NCBI GenBank assembly: GCA_037349315.1
Contig: JBAIAC010000048.1
Coordinates: forward strand, 42,844,501 to 42,908,500
Direction of reading: 5' to 3'
Length of the DNA stretch: 64,000 nucleotides
Source of the DNA: Chelydra serpentina
Taxonomy: Eukaryota > Chordata > Testudines > Chelydridae
Below are positions 10,440 to 22,419 of this stretch, one piece after another. The number at the start of each line of letters is the position of its first letter. Position 1 is the first letter of the stretch. Below the pieces are notes generated by a model. That model searched no databases. It saw only the letters and a list, made by a program, of their open reading frames with translations, and was not told the DNA's origin. The position numbers and the translations under genes were made by a program.

Positions 10440-12702
10440 TAAATGATAAATTATCCTTTTTTGTGCTAATCTCAGTATTCTGATTGGTCTGTGGTTTAAT
10501 GCAGCTCTACAGCTATTGGACAATCAAGCCCTCTAATGTTGTCTAAGTTCCACCTTTGTAGTTTCAAGACAACAAACCTGTGTGCATGATACTACAATCC
10601 CCAGAGTCCAATGTCCTTAAAGTGGTGATTATATATATATATAACAACGATTACTGTATTATACATTTACAATAGTTTTTGAAGTAAATACACTACATTG
10701 TGACAGAAAGGTGTGTGTATTTTTCTAAAATGTTACATTTAAATTATGTATTTTATAGCAGTTGCTCTCTGTTTCGTGCATGTACTCACAACCCACATGT
10801 AATAACCTCAGGGGATCCAGTTTGAGAACCCCAGGTTTAAGAGAAGTGGAGAGAGGCTGGGAGGTGGAAAAATTGGACTCAGAGGGGAGACTAGGACAGA
10901 CTGAGCAGAGGAGACTGGGCGTGGGATGAGAGGCCTGAGGAGTGGAATCTGGAAGTGGATTGGCAAGGAAAATGGGACTGAGTCAGGAGCTGGGGTGGAC
11001 GATGAACAGGAGAGGAACAAGTTGGTGAGGATGGGACAGAAGGAGTCAAAGTTGAGGGGAATAAGCAGAAGAGCCTGTGCCCATTGGAGAACTCTCCCTT
11101 CTAGAACTTGGAGTGGAAACAGAGGTTTCTGAGTTTCACCATTCCTCTGCTGTCAGCAAATATCTTTGAAAACCATTGACAAAGTGTGTATCTCTTAACA
11201 AACTATGGCTCATTAAGTGAATACCACGCATGCTGCCAACTGATCCTGTGGAAAAACCTATATGTGATCATGTAACTAAAGACTGTATCATAATTCATAT
11301 GCAAAAGGGAGCCAAATTAAGGTTACACAGAAAATCTTAATATTGCCATTTCCTAACTTTTGAGTGTTTGACTTTGCAACCTTAATGTTCTTTTAATTGT
11401 TGTGTGTGCGCAATAGTATATAGTGTCTCTGTAATACAAATGCAATTGGGCCAGGGACCAAGTCTTCTTTCACTTTTGGGAAGTGCCTCACATTCTAGAA
11501 ACAAATACATCAATAATATTAATAATATTGTATAGTTACTACTGTGATTGTAGGATGTCTCATTTGAGCTTATACAATGCCATCAATTGAAAAATGAATT
11601 AGATACATTGTCCCTTGTTTAGAATTTAGTGTTCTCTCAAATGACCTGCCATTATCTGGGCACTCTTCTGGATTAGAAGATAATTTAACATCTGCCTTTT
11701 GAAATACGCATATATATTCACATAACATCTGCAAAGTGGTAGAGTGATCTAGTAGCAAAATGTAAACTTTTACCAAGCAAAGGTTTTGCGGTACAAAACT
11801 CAGGCATTGCGCTATTCCATTATTATTTCTTAAAGAACTGCAATGCATCACATTAGAAAAGTGTGAAAAATTGTAAAGAACATGAGCCTCTGAGCCTCTG
11901 ACTCTAGCAGCTGTCTAGGCCAGGCTGGGTTAATTACTGAAAATATAATGGAAAAAGGTATTTAAAATATGGAATCACATATAAACCCAATACGCATCAT
12001 GTTAAAATTAGGAAACATTCATATAACACTGTACCGTTGCATTTTTCATGAAGTGTTAATAACCTTATCTTCATTTATAATCACAGATAAAGTACTGCCC
12101 TCTTTTTTAAAATTTAAATAATAGCTTCCCTGAGCTATGTTTGTGGTTTGGATTTATGGCCTTTTCTGCAGAATTTTCTCCCCATGAAAAATCTAAAAAT
12201 ATGTTATTGTAAATCTTTTGTGTGTGTGAACCTCATTTTTAGCCACAAAAAAAGTTATGAACCAGTGAAATGCTATTTCAGAAGCATAAAATGTCCTCAC
12301 TTGTGACATTGAAAAGTGAACTTGAAATCCCAGCAGATTATTTTTGTTACAGATGACAGCTTTCATCTGCTGGTTTTTTGCTGCTAGAATAAGCATGTTT
12401 TCAGTAAGCACAAACAGACTTAAAAGGAGACCTCCATTCTTCAACCTTGCTGTTTCAAATACTTTTCAAATACTTTCTGTTAATTCCTCAAGTAATTGAT
12501 ATAGGAAGACGCACCTTTTTGGCATACTTATTACAAACAGAACACTGCTGCAGATGAGTATTGACTGATGGTATTATACTCTAATAAAAACCAGACCCTG
12601 CTAGTATGAGGCTGCTTTGTGTGCGTCACTAAAGCTATTTCAATCCTTGCTGCCTCCTGAGCTGAATGTAAACCAACACTGGTGACTCTGTTTTCACATT
12701 GT
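10440..12702. other. No gene found; intergenic DNA
   Basis: I see no conserved coding signal. A short TA run lies near 10631-10642, and 10807-10835 resembles one end of a hAT element (gatccagtttgagaacccc). The remainder is unremarkable AT-rich DNA. Confidence 0.5.
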
Positions 12703-12930
12703 TGTATGCAGTGTTTTTGTAGCTGTGTTGGTCTCAGAATATTATAGAGACAAGGCAGATGAAGTAATATCTTTTTATTGGATGAACTTCTGTTGAGGAA
12801 AGAGAGAAGCTTTCAAGCTGCATGGAACTCTTTGGGTCTGGGAAAGGTACCCAGAGTGTCACAGCTAAATACAAGATAGAACAGATAAGGAGTTAACTTG
12901 TTGCAAGAAATGGTCTTTGATAATATATAT
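12703..12930 (-). mobile_element. Penelope-like element tail, minus orientation
   Basis: The sequence from tgcagtgtttttgtagctg through aatatctttttattgg matches the tail at 9181-9284. It continues into the upstream ctgggaaaggtacccagagtgtcacagct part, which is missing from the inverted 9-kb copy. It is diverged and has no coding sequence. Confidence 0.7.
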
Positions 12931-13089
12931 GTAAAGCTATTGCAAAGGAGACTAGAAACTGCTATTAAATGACTGAAAAGATATAGCATGGCACCAGCAA
13001 TGCAAGCTTCCCTATTCTATCTTTCCAATGTGCCTCAATCTTGGGAAAACAACAGCTAGGTTTAATAAAATGTCAGTTTCATTTCCATG

Positions 13090-14264
13090 ACTGTTCAGTT
13101 TATGGCCTCTCTGCTCAGAATACCAACAAGGAAGCTAACTGGTGGTGGGGTCTCCGACAGTATTCTTGCCAGCAAGTTTAAAAAGTATAGATTGAATGAA
13201 TGGACTATAAGGTGGCTAGAAAGCTGGCTAGATTGTCGAGCTCAATGGGTAGTGATCAATGGCTCAATGTCTAATTGGCAGCTGGTATCAAGTGGAGTGC
13301 CCCGGGGTCGGTCCAGGGGCTGGTTTTGTTCAACATCTTTATTAATGATCTGAATGATGGGATGGATTGCACCCTCAGCAAGTTTGCAGATGATACTAAG
13401 CTGGGGGGAGAGGTAGATATGCTGGAGGGTAGGTATAGGGTCCAGAGTGACCTAGACAAATTGGAGGATTGGGCCAAAAGATCAGGTCAACAAGGACAAT
13501 TGCAGAGTCCTGCACTTAGGATGGAAGAATCCCATGCACCACTATAGACTGGGGACCGACTGGCTAAGCGGCAGTTCTACAGAAAAGGACCTGGGGATTA
13601 CAGTGGATGAGAATCTGTATATGGGTCAGCAGTGTGCCCTTGTTGCCAAGAAGGCTAATGGCATATTGGGCTGCATTAGTAAGAGCATTGCCAGCAGATC
13701 GAGGGAAGTGATTATTCCCTTCTATTCTGCACTGGTGAGGCCACATCTGGAGTATTGTGTCCAGTTTTGGGGCCCCCACTACAGAAAGGATGTGGACAAA
13801 TGGGAGAGTCCAGTGGAGGGGAACAAAAATGATCAGGGGGCTGGGGCACGTGACTTATGAGGAGAGACTGAGGGATTTGGGCTTGTTTAGTCTGCAGAAG
13901 AGAAGAGTGATGGGGGATTTGATTGCAGCCTTCAACTACCTGAAGGGGGGCGTTCCAAAGAGGATGGAGCTCGGCTGTTCTCAGTGGTGGCAGATGACAG
14001 AACGAGGAGCAATGGTCTCAAGTTGCAGTGCGGGAGGTCTAGGTTGGATATTAGGAAATACTATTTCACTAGGAGGGTGGTGAAGCACTGGAATGGGTTA
14101 TCTAGGGAGGTGGTGGAATCTCCATCCTTAGAGGTTTTTAAGGCCTGGCTTGGCAAAGCCCTGGCTGGGATGATTTAGGTGAGGTTGGTCCTGGTTTGAG
14201 CAGGGGGTTGGACTAGATGACCTCCTGGGTTCTCTTCCAACCCTAATCTTCTATGATTCTATGT
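13090..14264 (+). pseudogene. CR1 LINE, 5'-truncated, frameshifted
   Basis: The fragment begins inside the reverse transcriptase (ILASKFKKYRLNEWTIRWLE) and runs to the CR1 3' end. It contains the active-site motif [10 protein letters not shown] (about 13380) after a frameshift near 13300, the LGCISKSIASRSREVIIPF block, and the C-terminal [17 protein letters not shown] ending at the stop near 14178. The 3' tail has ggactagatgacctcctggg and ends in about two copies of the octamer tctatgat/attctatg, the usual CR1 terminus. It is more diverged than the 34-kb copy and is not functional. Confidence 0.92.
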
Positions 14265-15903
14265 TTGCGATAATGTGGACATCTTCTCACTGGCAACTGT
14301 AACATTTATACTTATGAGCAACCATCAAATGGTGATGCTCTCGGGTCATTACCAGCCTACGTCTACTCTAAATTGATACCAACAGTCCTCTGAGCCATCC
14401 TGTCACCCTACAAAATTACATTAACCAGAAATGTGAATGGCTCGGGATGATTAGCATTTTCCCCTGTTTTTGGAAGTACACAGTAAAAAATTAGAGATGG
14501 ACCCAAAGCAAGTCCCTTGGTTCAAACACCATAAAACTTATCAGTTTGTCTCCAGAACCAAACCCTCTCGCTGATCTCTGTTTCTGTAATCATCATCCCA
14601 AAGGGCTGTAGCCTCATTGCAGATTGAGCACCACCTGGATCAGTGCCTAGCTAGGTCCTTGTGGTAGTCTGGCTGGATATTCAGTTTATGGCCATCATTG
14701 TCAATATTATCATGTCACCGACGCTTTTGGCAACCATGTTTTCCAACCACATTGTGGCATTCCTTGGTAATCAAGATTCGGAATGTGTTGGTCTTGTGTC
14801 TTAATAATGGCTGTACCTAGAAAGCCATCAAACCAGTGCTGATGGAGGTGGCTGCTGGGTTTGGCTTTGAGTATCTTCATCATAGACAGTGCTAGAGGAT
14901 CCTCGAAAGATGTGTATACTTATATAGCCACAATTGCTGCCATGTTTCGGGCCTTTCAGTGGCCTCCATGGGAACATCGTGACATCAAGCTTGTTGTGAA
15001 TCTATGGATGTATAGACCCAGTTATACTGAATTGAACAGTAGTGAAACATGTGCGTATTAAATGGCAGCATAAGATTAAGACCAGATCTGTTTCTATAAT
15101 GGGCCAAACCAAATCCTTGAATCCAAGTACCCTGCTATTTTGGAAAAGTGTGGATCTGGCTAGACAGTTTGTTGTGCTGAGACTGCTGCTTATTATGCTA
15201 AGCATGATTGTTTCACTGTTCTCTTGTCCTCCCTACTGTTTGTTTAATCCAAGCACAAATCTCACCCAAAGAGTTACTGATACAAGACTTGGGCCACAGG
15301 AGCTATGGCAATACAAAATAATTAGTATGGATGTACTAGTGGTTTTAGCATAGTTAAAACTTAGTTGTGTTGACTTTTGCAACAACTTTGCTATGTCTGA
15401 AGAATACAGTGCATTTTCCAAAAAAAATTACAGTAGGCACTGAATAATAATCTACTTCAGAGAAACTCACAAAGAATTGTATTTTTAAATGGCTGACTTG
15501 TAGTAGTGACACCATGGGGGCGGGGGGGGGGGAATGAAATAATCTAAAGTGTTTAAAAATCAATCTAATCTGGGACCACAAATACTGACATCCCTTAATC
15601 CTATGGTTACTGAACGAGGTCACTATAGGACAGAGTTAAGGCTGTTTGGGAGCACTAACTTGATTTCCATATCTTGGTATATTTAGATTTCTTTTAAATT
15701 TATCCGTTACTCTTAATTTCCTGGGTCTAAAATGCTTATTTAGGGAATAATTACAACATCCCTGTAATCTTTTTTTTATTCTAATTTAATATGTCCTATC
15801 AGTCTTAATATGGATATAAGTTTTGCTGCTGAGGTCTATGTGGTGGCATATTGTCATTTCTTTGTAGTTTGGCTCTCATCCTTCAGCCTAATGCTTAACA
15901 GCT
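14265..15903. other. No gene found
   Basis: No coding or repeat signal was recognised, apart from a G-rich run at about 15518-15532. Short frames here have no recognisable domains. Confidence 0.5.
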
Positions 15904-16314
15904 AGGGTGACCACCTGTCCATATTTGGGTGGGACAGTCCCAAAATGTACATTTAGTCCTGATCCTAGGTTGAATGACTCCAGGACAGCATTTGTCCTGG
16001 ATTCCCTGTGGCACTGCTCTGTGCCTGCCTGAGGCTCGGGGTAGCACCAGCCTCTTTCCAGTGGGGAGGGCTGAGGTGGGCCTTAGTCTCCCCTTGCCAC
16101 AAGGCCACTCCCCCTGCTCCTCTTCTTCCCCTTGACACCCCTGGCCAAGCCATAAGCTGGTACCGAGCAGTAGTAAGAACCGCCCAGGGAGCCCAGGCCA
16201 TTGTGGGGAGTCACGGACTTTCCACGTGCCCTGGGCGGCACACCCTGGGGGTCAGAGACACGGCCAGGGAGTGTTCTTGGGCACCCCGGTACTCCACCCA
16301 GGGCAGGTGTAGGG
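15904..16314. repeat. Probable hAT-type MITE fragment and GC-rich unknown repeat
   Basis: The left end ctagggtgaccacctgtcc resembles the tagggtgacca terminus of the elements at 16315, 52497 and 59295. The matching right end was not found cleanly, so this may be a partial or merged element. The GC-rich sequence resumes after the 16315-16691 insertion (about 16700-16790). Confidence 0.4.
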
Positions 16315-16691
16315 TAGGGTGACCAGGTGTCCGGTTTTCGACTGGAACACCTGGTTGGAAAGGGATCCTGTCAGTGCTGTTGACTGTCTGGTTGGCGGCT
16401 CCGCGCAGCGGGGCTGGCAGGCTCCCTGCTAGCCTCCATACCGTGCGCTCCTGGGAAGCAACCAGCATGTCCCCCATCTGGGTCCTACATGTAGGAGCAG
16501 CCAGAGAGCTACGCAGGTTGTCCCCACCCCAAGCACTGTCCCCGCAGCTCCCATTGGCCAGGAATCATGGCCAATGGGAGCTGGGGAGGCCTCGGAGAAG
16601 GGTGGGGGATGGAGTGAGCAGGGGGGCAGATTAGGGGCAGGAGCTGGGCAAAGATGTTCAGTATTGTGCACGTAGAAAGTTGGCAACCCTA
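16315..16691. mobile_element. Non-autonomous hAT-type element
   Basis: The element starts tagggtgaccaggtgtccgg and ends gttggcaaccct a. It is flanked by a perfect 8-bp duplication, gtgtaggg, at 16307-16314 and 16692-16699. An 8-bp target duplication is diagnostic of the hAT superfamily. No transposase is encoded. The element at 25659-26399 has the same ends (gattttcgactggaac near the left, agaaagtt.gcaaccct at the right). Confidence 0.85.
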
Positions 16692-16904
16692 GTGTAGGGT
16701 CCAGGGCTCCTCACAGTGGTCCGGGCTCCCTGGGCGGCTTTTAGCATTGCCCAGTTCTGGCTTCTGGCCTGGCTGGGGTCTGTGGGGTAAGAGGATACTA
16801 ACAGCATACACAAAGCATGGTGATAACCCAGTATGATGTATTGTTGTTCATTTCATATTTGTGTTGCGGGAATATATAGAGACTCCAATCAGGATCAAGG
16901 TCTC

Positions 16905-17579
16905 TGTAGCGGGGTGGCACACCGTTCAGGCAGGAAAGGGCTTGAAAACAGCCCAGGAGAGAGCTGAGGCTGGGGCAAGCAGCCCCAGGCTAAGTGGCAA
17001 GGCAGGCTCAGCTGGGGCCATGCCCCAGTTAAGGCTAAGCTGGCCCTTATAAGTGGGCGGTGAGCCAAGAGCAGAGAGTCTCTCTCTGAATGCAGAGAGG
17101 GAAGGACCTGGCTGCAGAAGGTACCTAGATTGGAGCAGGGCTGGGGGAAGGCCAGAGGAGCTGGGGAGCTCCAGCCTGAGAAACCCCCAGGCTACAAGGC
17201 CTAGACTACGGCCAAAAGGGGTACTAGTGTTGCAGGGGCAGTCCTCGGGTAGGCATAGGCAGCAGCTCCAAACCCCCTTTGCTGGTGATGAGTGGCTGAT
17301 ACTGCAGTCCACCTCAGTGAGCGGGGCTTGATGGTGACTGGCAGTGGCGGATAGTGGGTGGGGGTTCCCCTGGGAGAGGGAGACCTTGAGAGTAAGGCTC
17401 TGGGGATTCTGCCAGTGGGGGCAGCACCCCAGAGAAAGGGGCACCGGGTCTTGGGAGGGACATGGGCCAGAGTGATCAGGTGGATCACCGGCCTGAAGAG
17501 GGCGCTCCGGAGGCTGGAAGAGCTAATTCCCTAGACAACCAGCAGGAGGCGCCGCAGGGGTGAGTCTGACCCCCTTACA
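16905..17579 (+). mobile_element. Solo LTR (TG...CA, 5-bp target duplication)
   Basis: The element runs from tgtagcggggtgg to ccccttaca and is bracketed by gtctc at 16900-16904 and 17580-17584. A TATA-like cttataag near 17045 precedes a purine-rich leader, which suggests plus orientation. There is no internal retroelement sequence, so this is a solo LTR left by LTR-LTR recombination. Frames inside it are not genes. Confidence 0.88.
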
Positions 17580-17756
17580 GTCTCATTGTGCTAGGTGCTT
17601 TGCTAATATATATAAAGACCTGATCCTTGCTCTGAAATTATTGATTTTTACTGTTACATATCACAAATTTACTCTTATTTTTGTGGGGGACATCCCTCAA
17701 GCTTCTTCTTACTCTCCAAGAGTGAGATCCCTTCACAAATGCTATCTTTAGATAAA

Positions 17757-18155
17757 AGGCAGTTACTTATCTGTAATTCTGCTTCTGTGAAGATATGTTG
17801 CAGGATTTTCACTCACTGCACACCTCCTCCCAGCGTTTAAAGCTATTTTTTTTGTTTGAGAGTTGTTGTTTTTCTTGCACCTTATTTCTTTTTTTAATTT
17901 GAGGCATATTTTGGATCACCTGTTGGTCATTTTAAATGCATCAAAGAAAGTAACTGGAGCCTGTGGGGGGAAGGCATATTACAGTCAGTAAGTCCCTGGC
18001 TTTTGCTCTCCCTGCTATCACTGCCCTCCAGGATCAAAAAGGTTTTAAGAGCTGGGGAGTCCCACTAGTGTCATGCTAAAGACCCAAGATGCAGAAGTGA
18101 GATCTTGCAATAGGAGATCTTCAGAGAAGCAGAATTACAGATAAGTAATTTTATC
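17757..18155. mobile_element. Small element with about 35-bp imperfect terminal inverted repeats
   Basis: The left end agttacttatctgtaattc (17761 on) is the inverse of gaattacagataagtaatt (about 18130-18148), and the match extends through agaagc/gcttct for about 35 bases. There is no coding capacity. Similar aggtaagtaa-type ends are seen near 8620 and 28985, so this is probably one interspersed family. Confidence 0.6.
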
Positions 18156-18782
18156 CTTTAGTGGGAGCTCACCCTGGTCTGAATTTTGTTTCAGGGCCCC
18201 TAGGTCAACTGTTCAGGTCTATCAGTGATGCAAGAGTCCTGCTGTAAATGTCCTGTGGATATTTTTGTATACTAAGGTATTCTTGCTGTATATTGAACAA
18301 TCAAAGTATAAGCCAATGAACCAAAATGATGGATTTAAATTTTAACCTTCAAGATTTCCTTGATTTATTTTGGTTTTGGTTTCATGGCATTTGGCAAACA
18401 GGAGGGCAAGAATTAAGATAAGTAACATCATGTGGAATATGATTAGCTGCCTTTTTATAGTCATATTATTTCTGGAATTCAGAGTCCTACTGCATATACA
18501 TGAGCTTTGGAGTTTTTTCCCAGTAGGTAATTGTTTGAAGTAAATGATCCTCAGTGGTACTGACTTTACTAAAAGTGCTGATTGAATAGGCTGACTAATT
18601 AGTATTTCTAAGATAAAAACCTGTTATCTACTCCTACATAAAGTGTGTGGGAGGGGAGGGTCTTAAAAATGGCTTTGACCACTGGATATACAAAAATCTG
18701 GTTAGCATCCTATACTGCATCAGTTTTATGTACCAGTTTCTCAGTCATCAACAAGGTTAAAATAAGGTAATATACCTTAGTC
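18156..18782. other. No gene found
   Basis: AT-rich DNA with no coding or repeat signal that I recognise. Confidence 0.5.
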
Positions 18783-19124
18783 CAGTGGTTCTCAACCAAG
18801 GGCCCGGGGCCCCCTGGGAGGCCACGAGCAGATTTCAGGGGGTCCACCAAGCAGGACCAGTGTTAGACTCACTGGGGCCAAGACCAGAAAGCCTAAGCCT
18901 TGCTGCGCAGGGCCCTGAGCCTTGCCACCCAGGGCTGAAGCAGAAGCCTGAGCAACGTAGGTTCGTGGGGCACCCTGTGCCATGGAGCCACAGGCAATTG
19001 CCCTGCTTGCTACCCTTAGTGCCGGCCCTGGCTTTTATATGCAGAAAACTTGTTGTGGCACAGGTGGGCTGTTTTTATAGCATGTCGGGAGGGGACTCAG
19101 AAAGAAATAGGCTGAGAACCCCTG
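18783..19124. mobile_element. Non-autonomous hAT element (cagtggttctcaac type)
   Basis: Terminal inverted repeats are cagtggttctcaacc and ggctgagaacccctg. The 8-bp flanks ccttagtc (18775-18782) and ccttaatc (19125-19132) match at 7 of 8 positions, as expected for an aged hAT target duplication. The interior has no transposase; the 135-codon frame over it is not a gene. Confidence 0.88.
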
Positions 19125-19216
19125 CCTTAATCTATGGCTACTCTCATGGGGCACTAATACCATTATTGTTTTCTGTCACATCTTTGGTGTGAGCCATTCT
19201 TTACAGTGCTCTACCT

Positions 19217-20228
19217 GCTCTAGCTTGTGATAAGCCCCTGTGGGAGGTATGCAATTTGTGTGCCATCATTAGATATCTGTGCTCACTAGAGGAAGAAATA
19301 ATTAAAGGCTCAAGAGTAGTATCATCTTGCCATGTTTAAAATATATTGTCTGTTTTAAGCTTTGTAACCTGTCAGATTCTTTCTTTCTGCTTTCCTCTAC
19401 ATTGAGTATGAACTGGGAATGTTTGGAGAGAAAACATAGTCATTCCACAAGGGGTGGGGGGAGGGAGGCGAAATTCCTTACTGTCAGTATAAAGTTACAG
19501 GTATATTTGAAAAGTGGATGTGATGGATGGTGTGCAGCCTTGTGTGCAAACAGCAAGAGAGGAAAGCTGATTTATGAAAAATTCTCTTAGCTCCAACACA
19601 ACCACCAACTTGTTACGGGTACATTGTCAAAACAGTGACTGATGCTATTTTCCGCATCAGTTCTAGAGTTTTCTACATTTCTTCACAGTAGGAATAGAAC
19701 TAGAGTCTGACTTCATTTATCCTAGTGTAAATGCAGAGTAAGTGCAAGATTTTACAGCATTTTAAGTGATATCAGAATTTGCCATTGGGCCATGATCATT
19801 GGCTGTGGAAGGGCAGCAGAAAGATGGCTTTAACTCAAGATGGATAAAAATCCATTATTTTGTTTTAAATTAGTTTTTTTATTCAAATTAAATTCAAATT
19901 TTAATTGAATTTTGTATTTAAATTTTAATATTTTAAATATAAACCTATTTAAAATTAAACTTGAAATTTATATCCTATGTTGAGGCCTACATTTACTATA
20001 ATCTATTAACATCTAAAAAATATTAAGCAGTACATGTTTACTACAAAGCTTGAAAGAGAATCAAACCTCTGAACTAGAGGAAGGAACCGGCTAAACATCT
20101 GGAACCATATTTTGTTGAAGTGTTAACACTGCTTTTGACAACAGAAACTTCTTCTGCAGGTACAGAAAGAACATTTTCTTCATTTCAGTTTATTCAGATA
20201 GTTCAATTCAATGACTAGTTCATTCAAA
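19217..20228 (+). repeat. Inverted duplication, right arm (about 1 kb)
   Basis: This is the partner of 7036-8041 in opposite orientation. The match starts at gctctagcttgtg and ends near gactagtt.attcaaa. Differences include a small insertion in the Arg/Gly-rich part of the short frame (19327-19590) and scattered single-base changes. The spacer between the arms is about 11.2 kb. Confidence 0.85.
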
Positions 20229-21007
20229 GTAAAGAAACCAGTTAGGTGTTGAAAAAGCAAGAAGCTTGTTTTCCTCTTCCAATCTATGAATAAAAACTAG
20301 GTGTGAGAAGGTGAGATCTGCTAATTCTAAGATCTTGGAGGACATGGTCATGAGAAACAGTCAGTTCAATTCACTAACTACTTTGTTGAATACATCAATT
20401 AGTTTTAAATGCAAAACATGTATTGATAAACTTAGAAGCTGCTCAAGCCGATCTGCCTCCCTAGACAAAACTTCAGTGTGCTGCCCCTTCCTGCCCACTA
20501 AGAAGTTTGTGGCAGGGATCTGCTCTCCATCTGCCCCTCCCCGTCCAGCCACCCTCTCCTGCACTCCACCACCACCTTCCCTTGCCAGGGACCACCACAA
20601 CCATTCCCGTGGAGCTACTCAGCTTGACCACAGTGGGACTCAGGCCCTGCCTCCCTGCACCTCCAAGCCATCCCAGCTCACAAACTCTGTAGCCCCCAGT
20701 CTGCCCCCTGCACCTTTCCAGATGAGCTCCTTGCTGTTGGGCTCATAGTGCGGGACAGCCACAGTGCAAATCCAAGGCAGTGGTCCTCAGCAGCCTGGCA
20801 GGAAGCTGCTTTCTGCTTCTCAGAGCCTTGTCTGGCGGCCACTCACTTCCCAGCACAGCCCTGCCAGCCTCATCCCCCACCATGGCAGGTCCTGAAATCT
20901 GCTAACCTCGGAAATGTGCCACCCTTTCCAGCTACTCATCTTGTTCATGCCCAGAGAAGCCTCTGAATAACCTTTTGATACATAAGAAAAAATAGTTTAT
21001 CAATCAT
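20229..21007. other. No gene found; C-rich stretch
   Basis: Bases 20440-20960 are C-rich and give several short proline/serine-rich frames with no recognisable domain. They look like repeat-derived or random frames, not exons. Confidence 0.5.
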
Positions 21008-21384
21008 TGTAACAGGGTGCTGGCCAGGAGATCCTGGCCAGGCCCCTGTTAGCCGAGCTCCAATTAAGGGGAATTAGTTGGGGATGGCAAGGAAGACCGC
21101 ACCGAAATTGCTTGACCGAAGGCACCTGCAGGGCCGATTATCCAGCCAGCTATATAAAGCTGGCAGGAAGGAAGCAGTGTGGGGGAAGGGACAGGAAAGG
21201 GAGGAGTGTGTGACTCCAGATCCCTGCTGGCTGTGGAAGCTAGTGATCCCCCAGGGTGTAGACCTGAAGAAACTGTATATAGAAGGTGGTGGAATCTGGC
21301 ACAAAGAATAAAAGAGCACTGGTGCATGCACTTTAAGCATTCTCTGATTGATTTTGTGAAGAAGCCGAGGAGAGCTCGGTTACA
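21008..21384 (+). mobile_element. Solo LTR (TG...CA, perfect 5-bp target duplication)
   Basis: The element runs from tgtaacagggtgctgg to agctcggttaca, flanked by atcat at 21003-21007 and 21385-21389. A TATA box (tatataaagc, 21151-21160) and a polyadenylation signal (aataaa, about 21307) are in plus order. No internal sequence is left. The perfect duplication argues for moderate age. Confidence 0.9.
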
Positions 21385-21389
21385 ATCAT

Positions 21390-22419
21390 ATTTAAGATAA
21401 TTATATTTAATAAAAATACCATTTAAAAATGCATTTGTGTATGTTCAATTGAATTTTAATTTCTATCCAAATAAAGCTTGACACAAATCACAAGTAAAAC
21501 AAATAATCATCATTTAGTAAAAAGAAATGCCTCATCAGCCACTTTCTAACATAGTAAAAATGTAAAAAAATAGGAATCTGAATAAATGTAAATTAAGCTA
21601 TAAGTGCTTAAATAAATGTATATAGAGATAGTGTATCTTTCTGTTACAAAACCCCCCACAAAATCTAGTATAAAGTCATTCTTTAGGTGCAAATCAACAT
21701 ATTTTAATGGTTACCAACCAATGAGAATCAACCTTTCTTTAGGACAATAACTAGAAAGTACAACTGCAAAACAAGATTAAAACTGAAGATTTAAATCAAA
21801 TTTTCCTCCTTGCTGATTTAAATCATGACTAAAATAAGTTATTTAAATCAATGCACTCCTCTGTAGCTTATTTGTGTACTCCCCCATTCCTGAGATCATG
21901 CTGGAATGGGGGTAGTCTGATGTAAAAGTGCTGCATCCAACACAGAGGAATTCTATATTAGATCTTGTCTTGACAGACTAAGGAAGTGATCACAGAACTA
22001 AAAATACTGGTAATTTAGGTACAATCATAACTTGATCACATCTCTAATGTGCAAACAGAATAAAGTCAGATCAGTGATATATATATTATACACACACACA
22101 CACCTGATGCTTTAAAAGGACCAATTTAACAAAGCTGAAAGCAATTATGAGCCAGATCAGCAACAATTTAATCAGAAAAATGTGAATGATCATTGGGAAT
22201 GGCTTAAGATCACTTTACTAGATGCCTCAAAAGCCACAATTGAGGAAGAAGGCTATATTGGTTTTAAAAAATGACCAGGTTTAGAGAGGATAGGAAGGCA
22301 ACTATAATTTTTTTCAAAATATATAAGGCTCGGTATTGTAGAAAATTGATAAGGGAAGCAAAAAGACACAAGGCCATCAGAGTTATGGACAATATGGTGT
22401 TTTAAAATATAGTAGGAAT
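21390..22419. other. No gene found; AT-rich
   Basis: Only simple sequence was noted (TA/CA run at about 22078-22103). No coding or repeat family was recognised. Confidence 0.5.

Noticed and set aside
16926..17488. 172-codon minus-strand frame
   Set aside because: It is contained in a solo LTR with TG...CA ends and a gtctc duplication; no known domain.
20311..20966. Proline/serine-rich frames as possible exons
   Set aside because: Frames on both strands, no recognisable domain, and no splice context in phase with any gene here.
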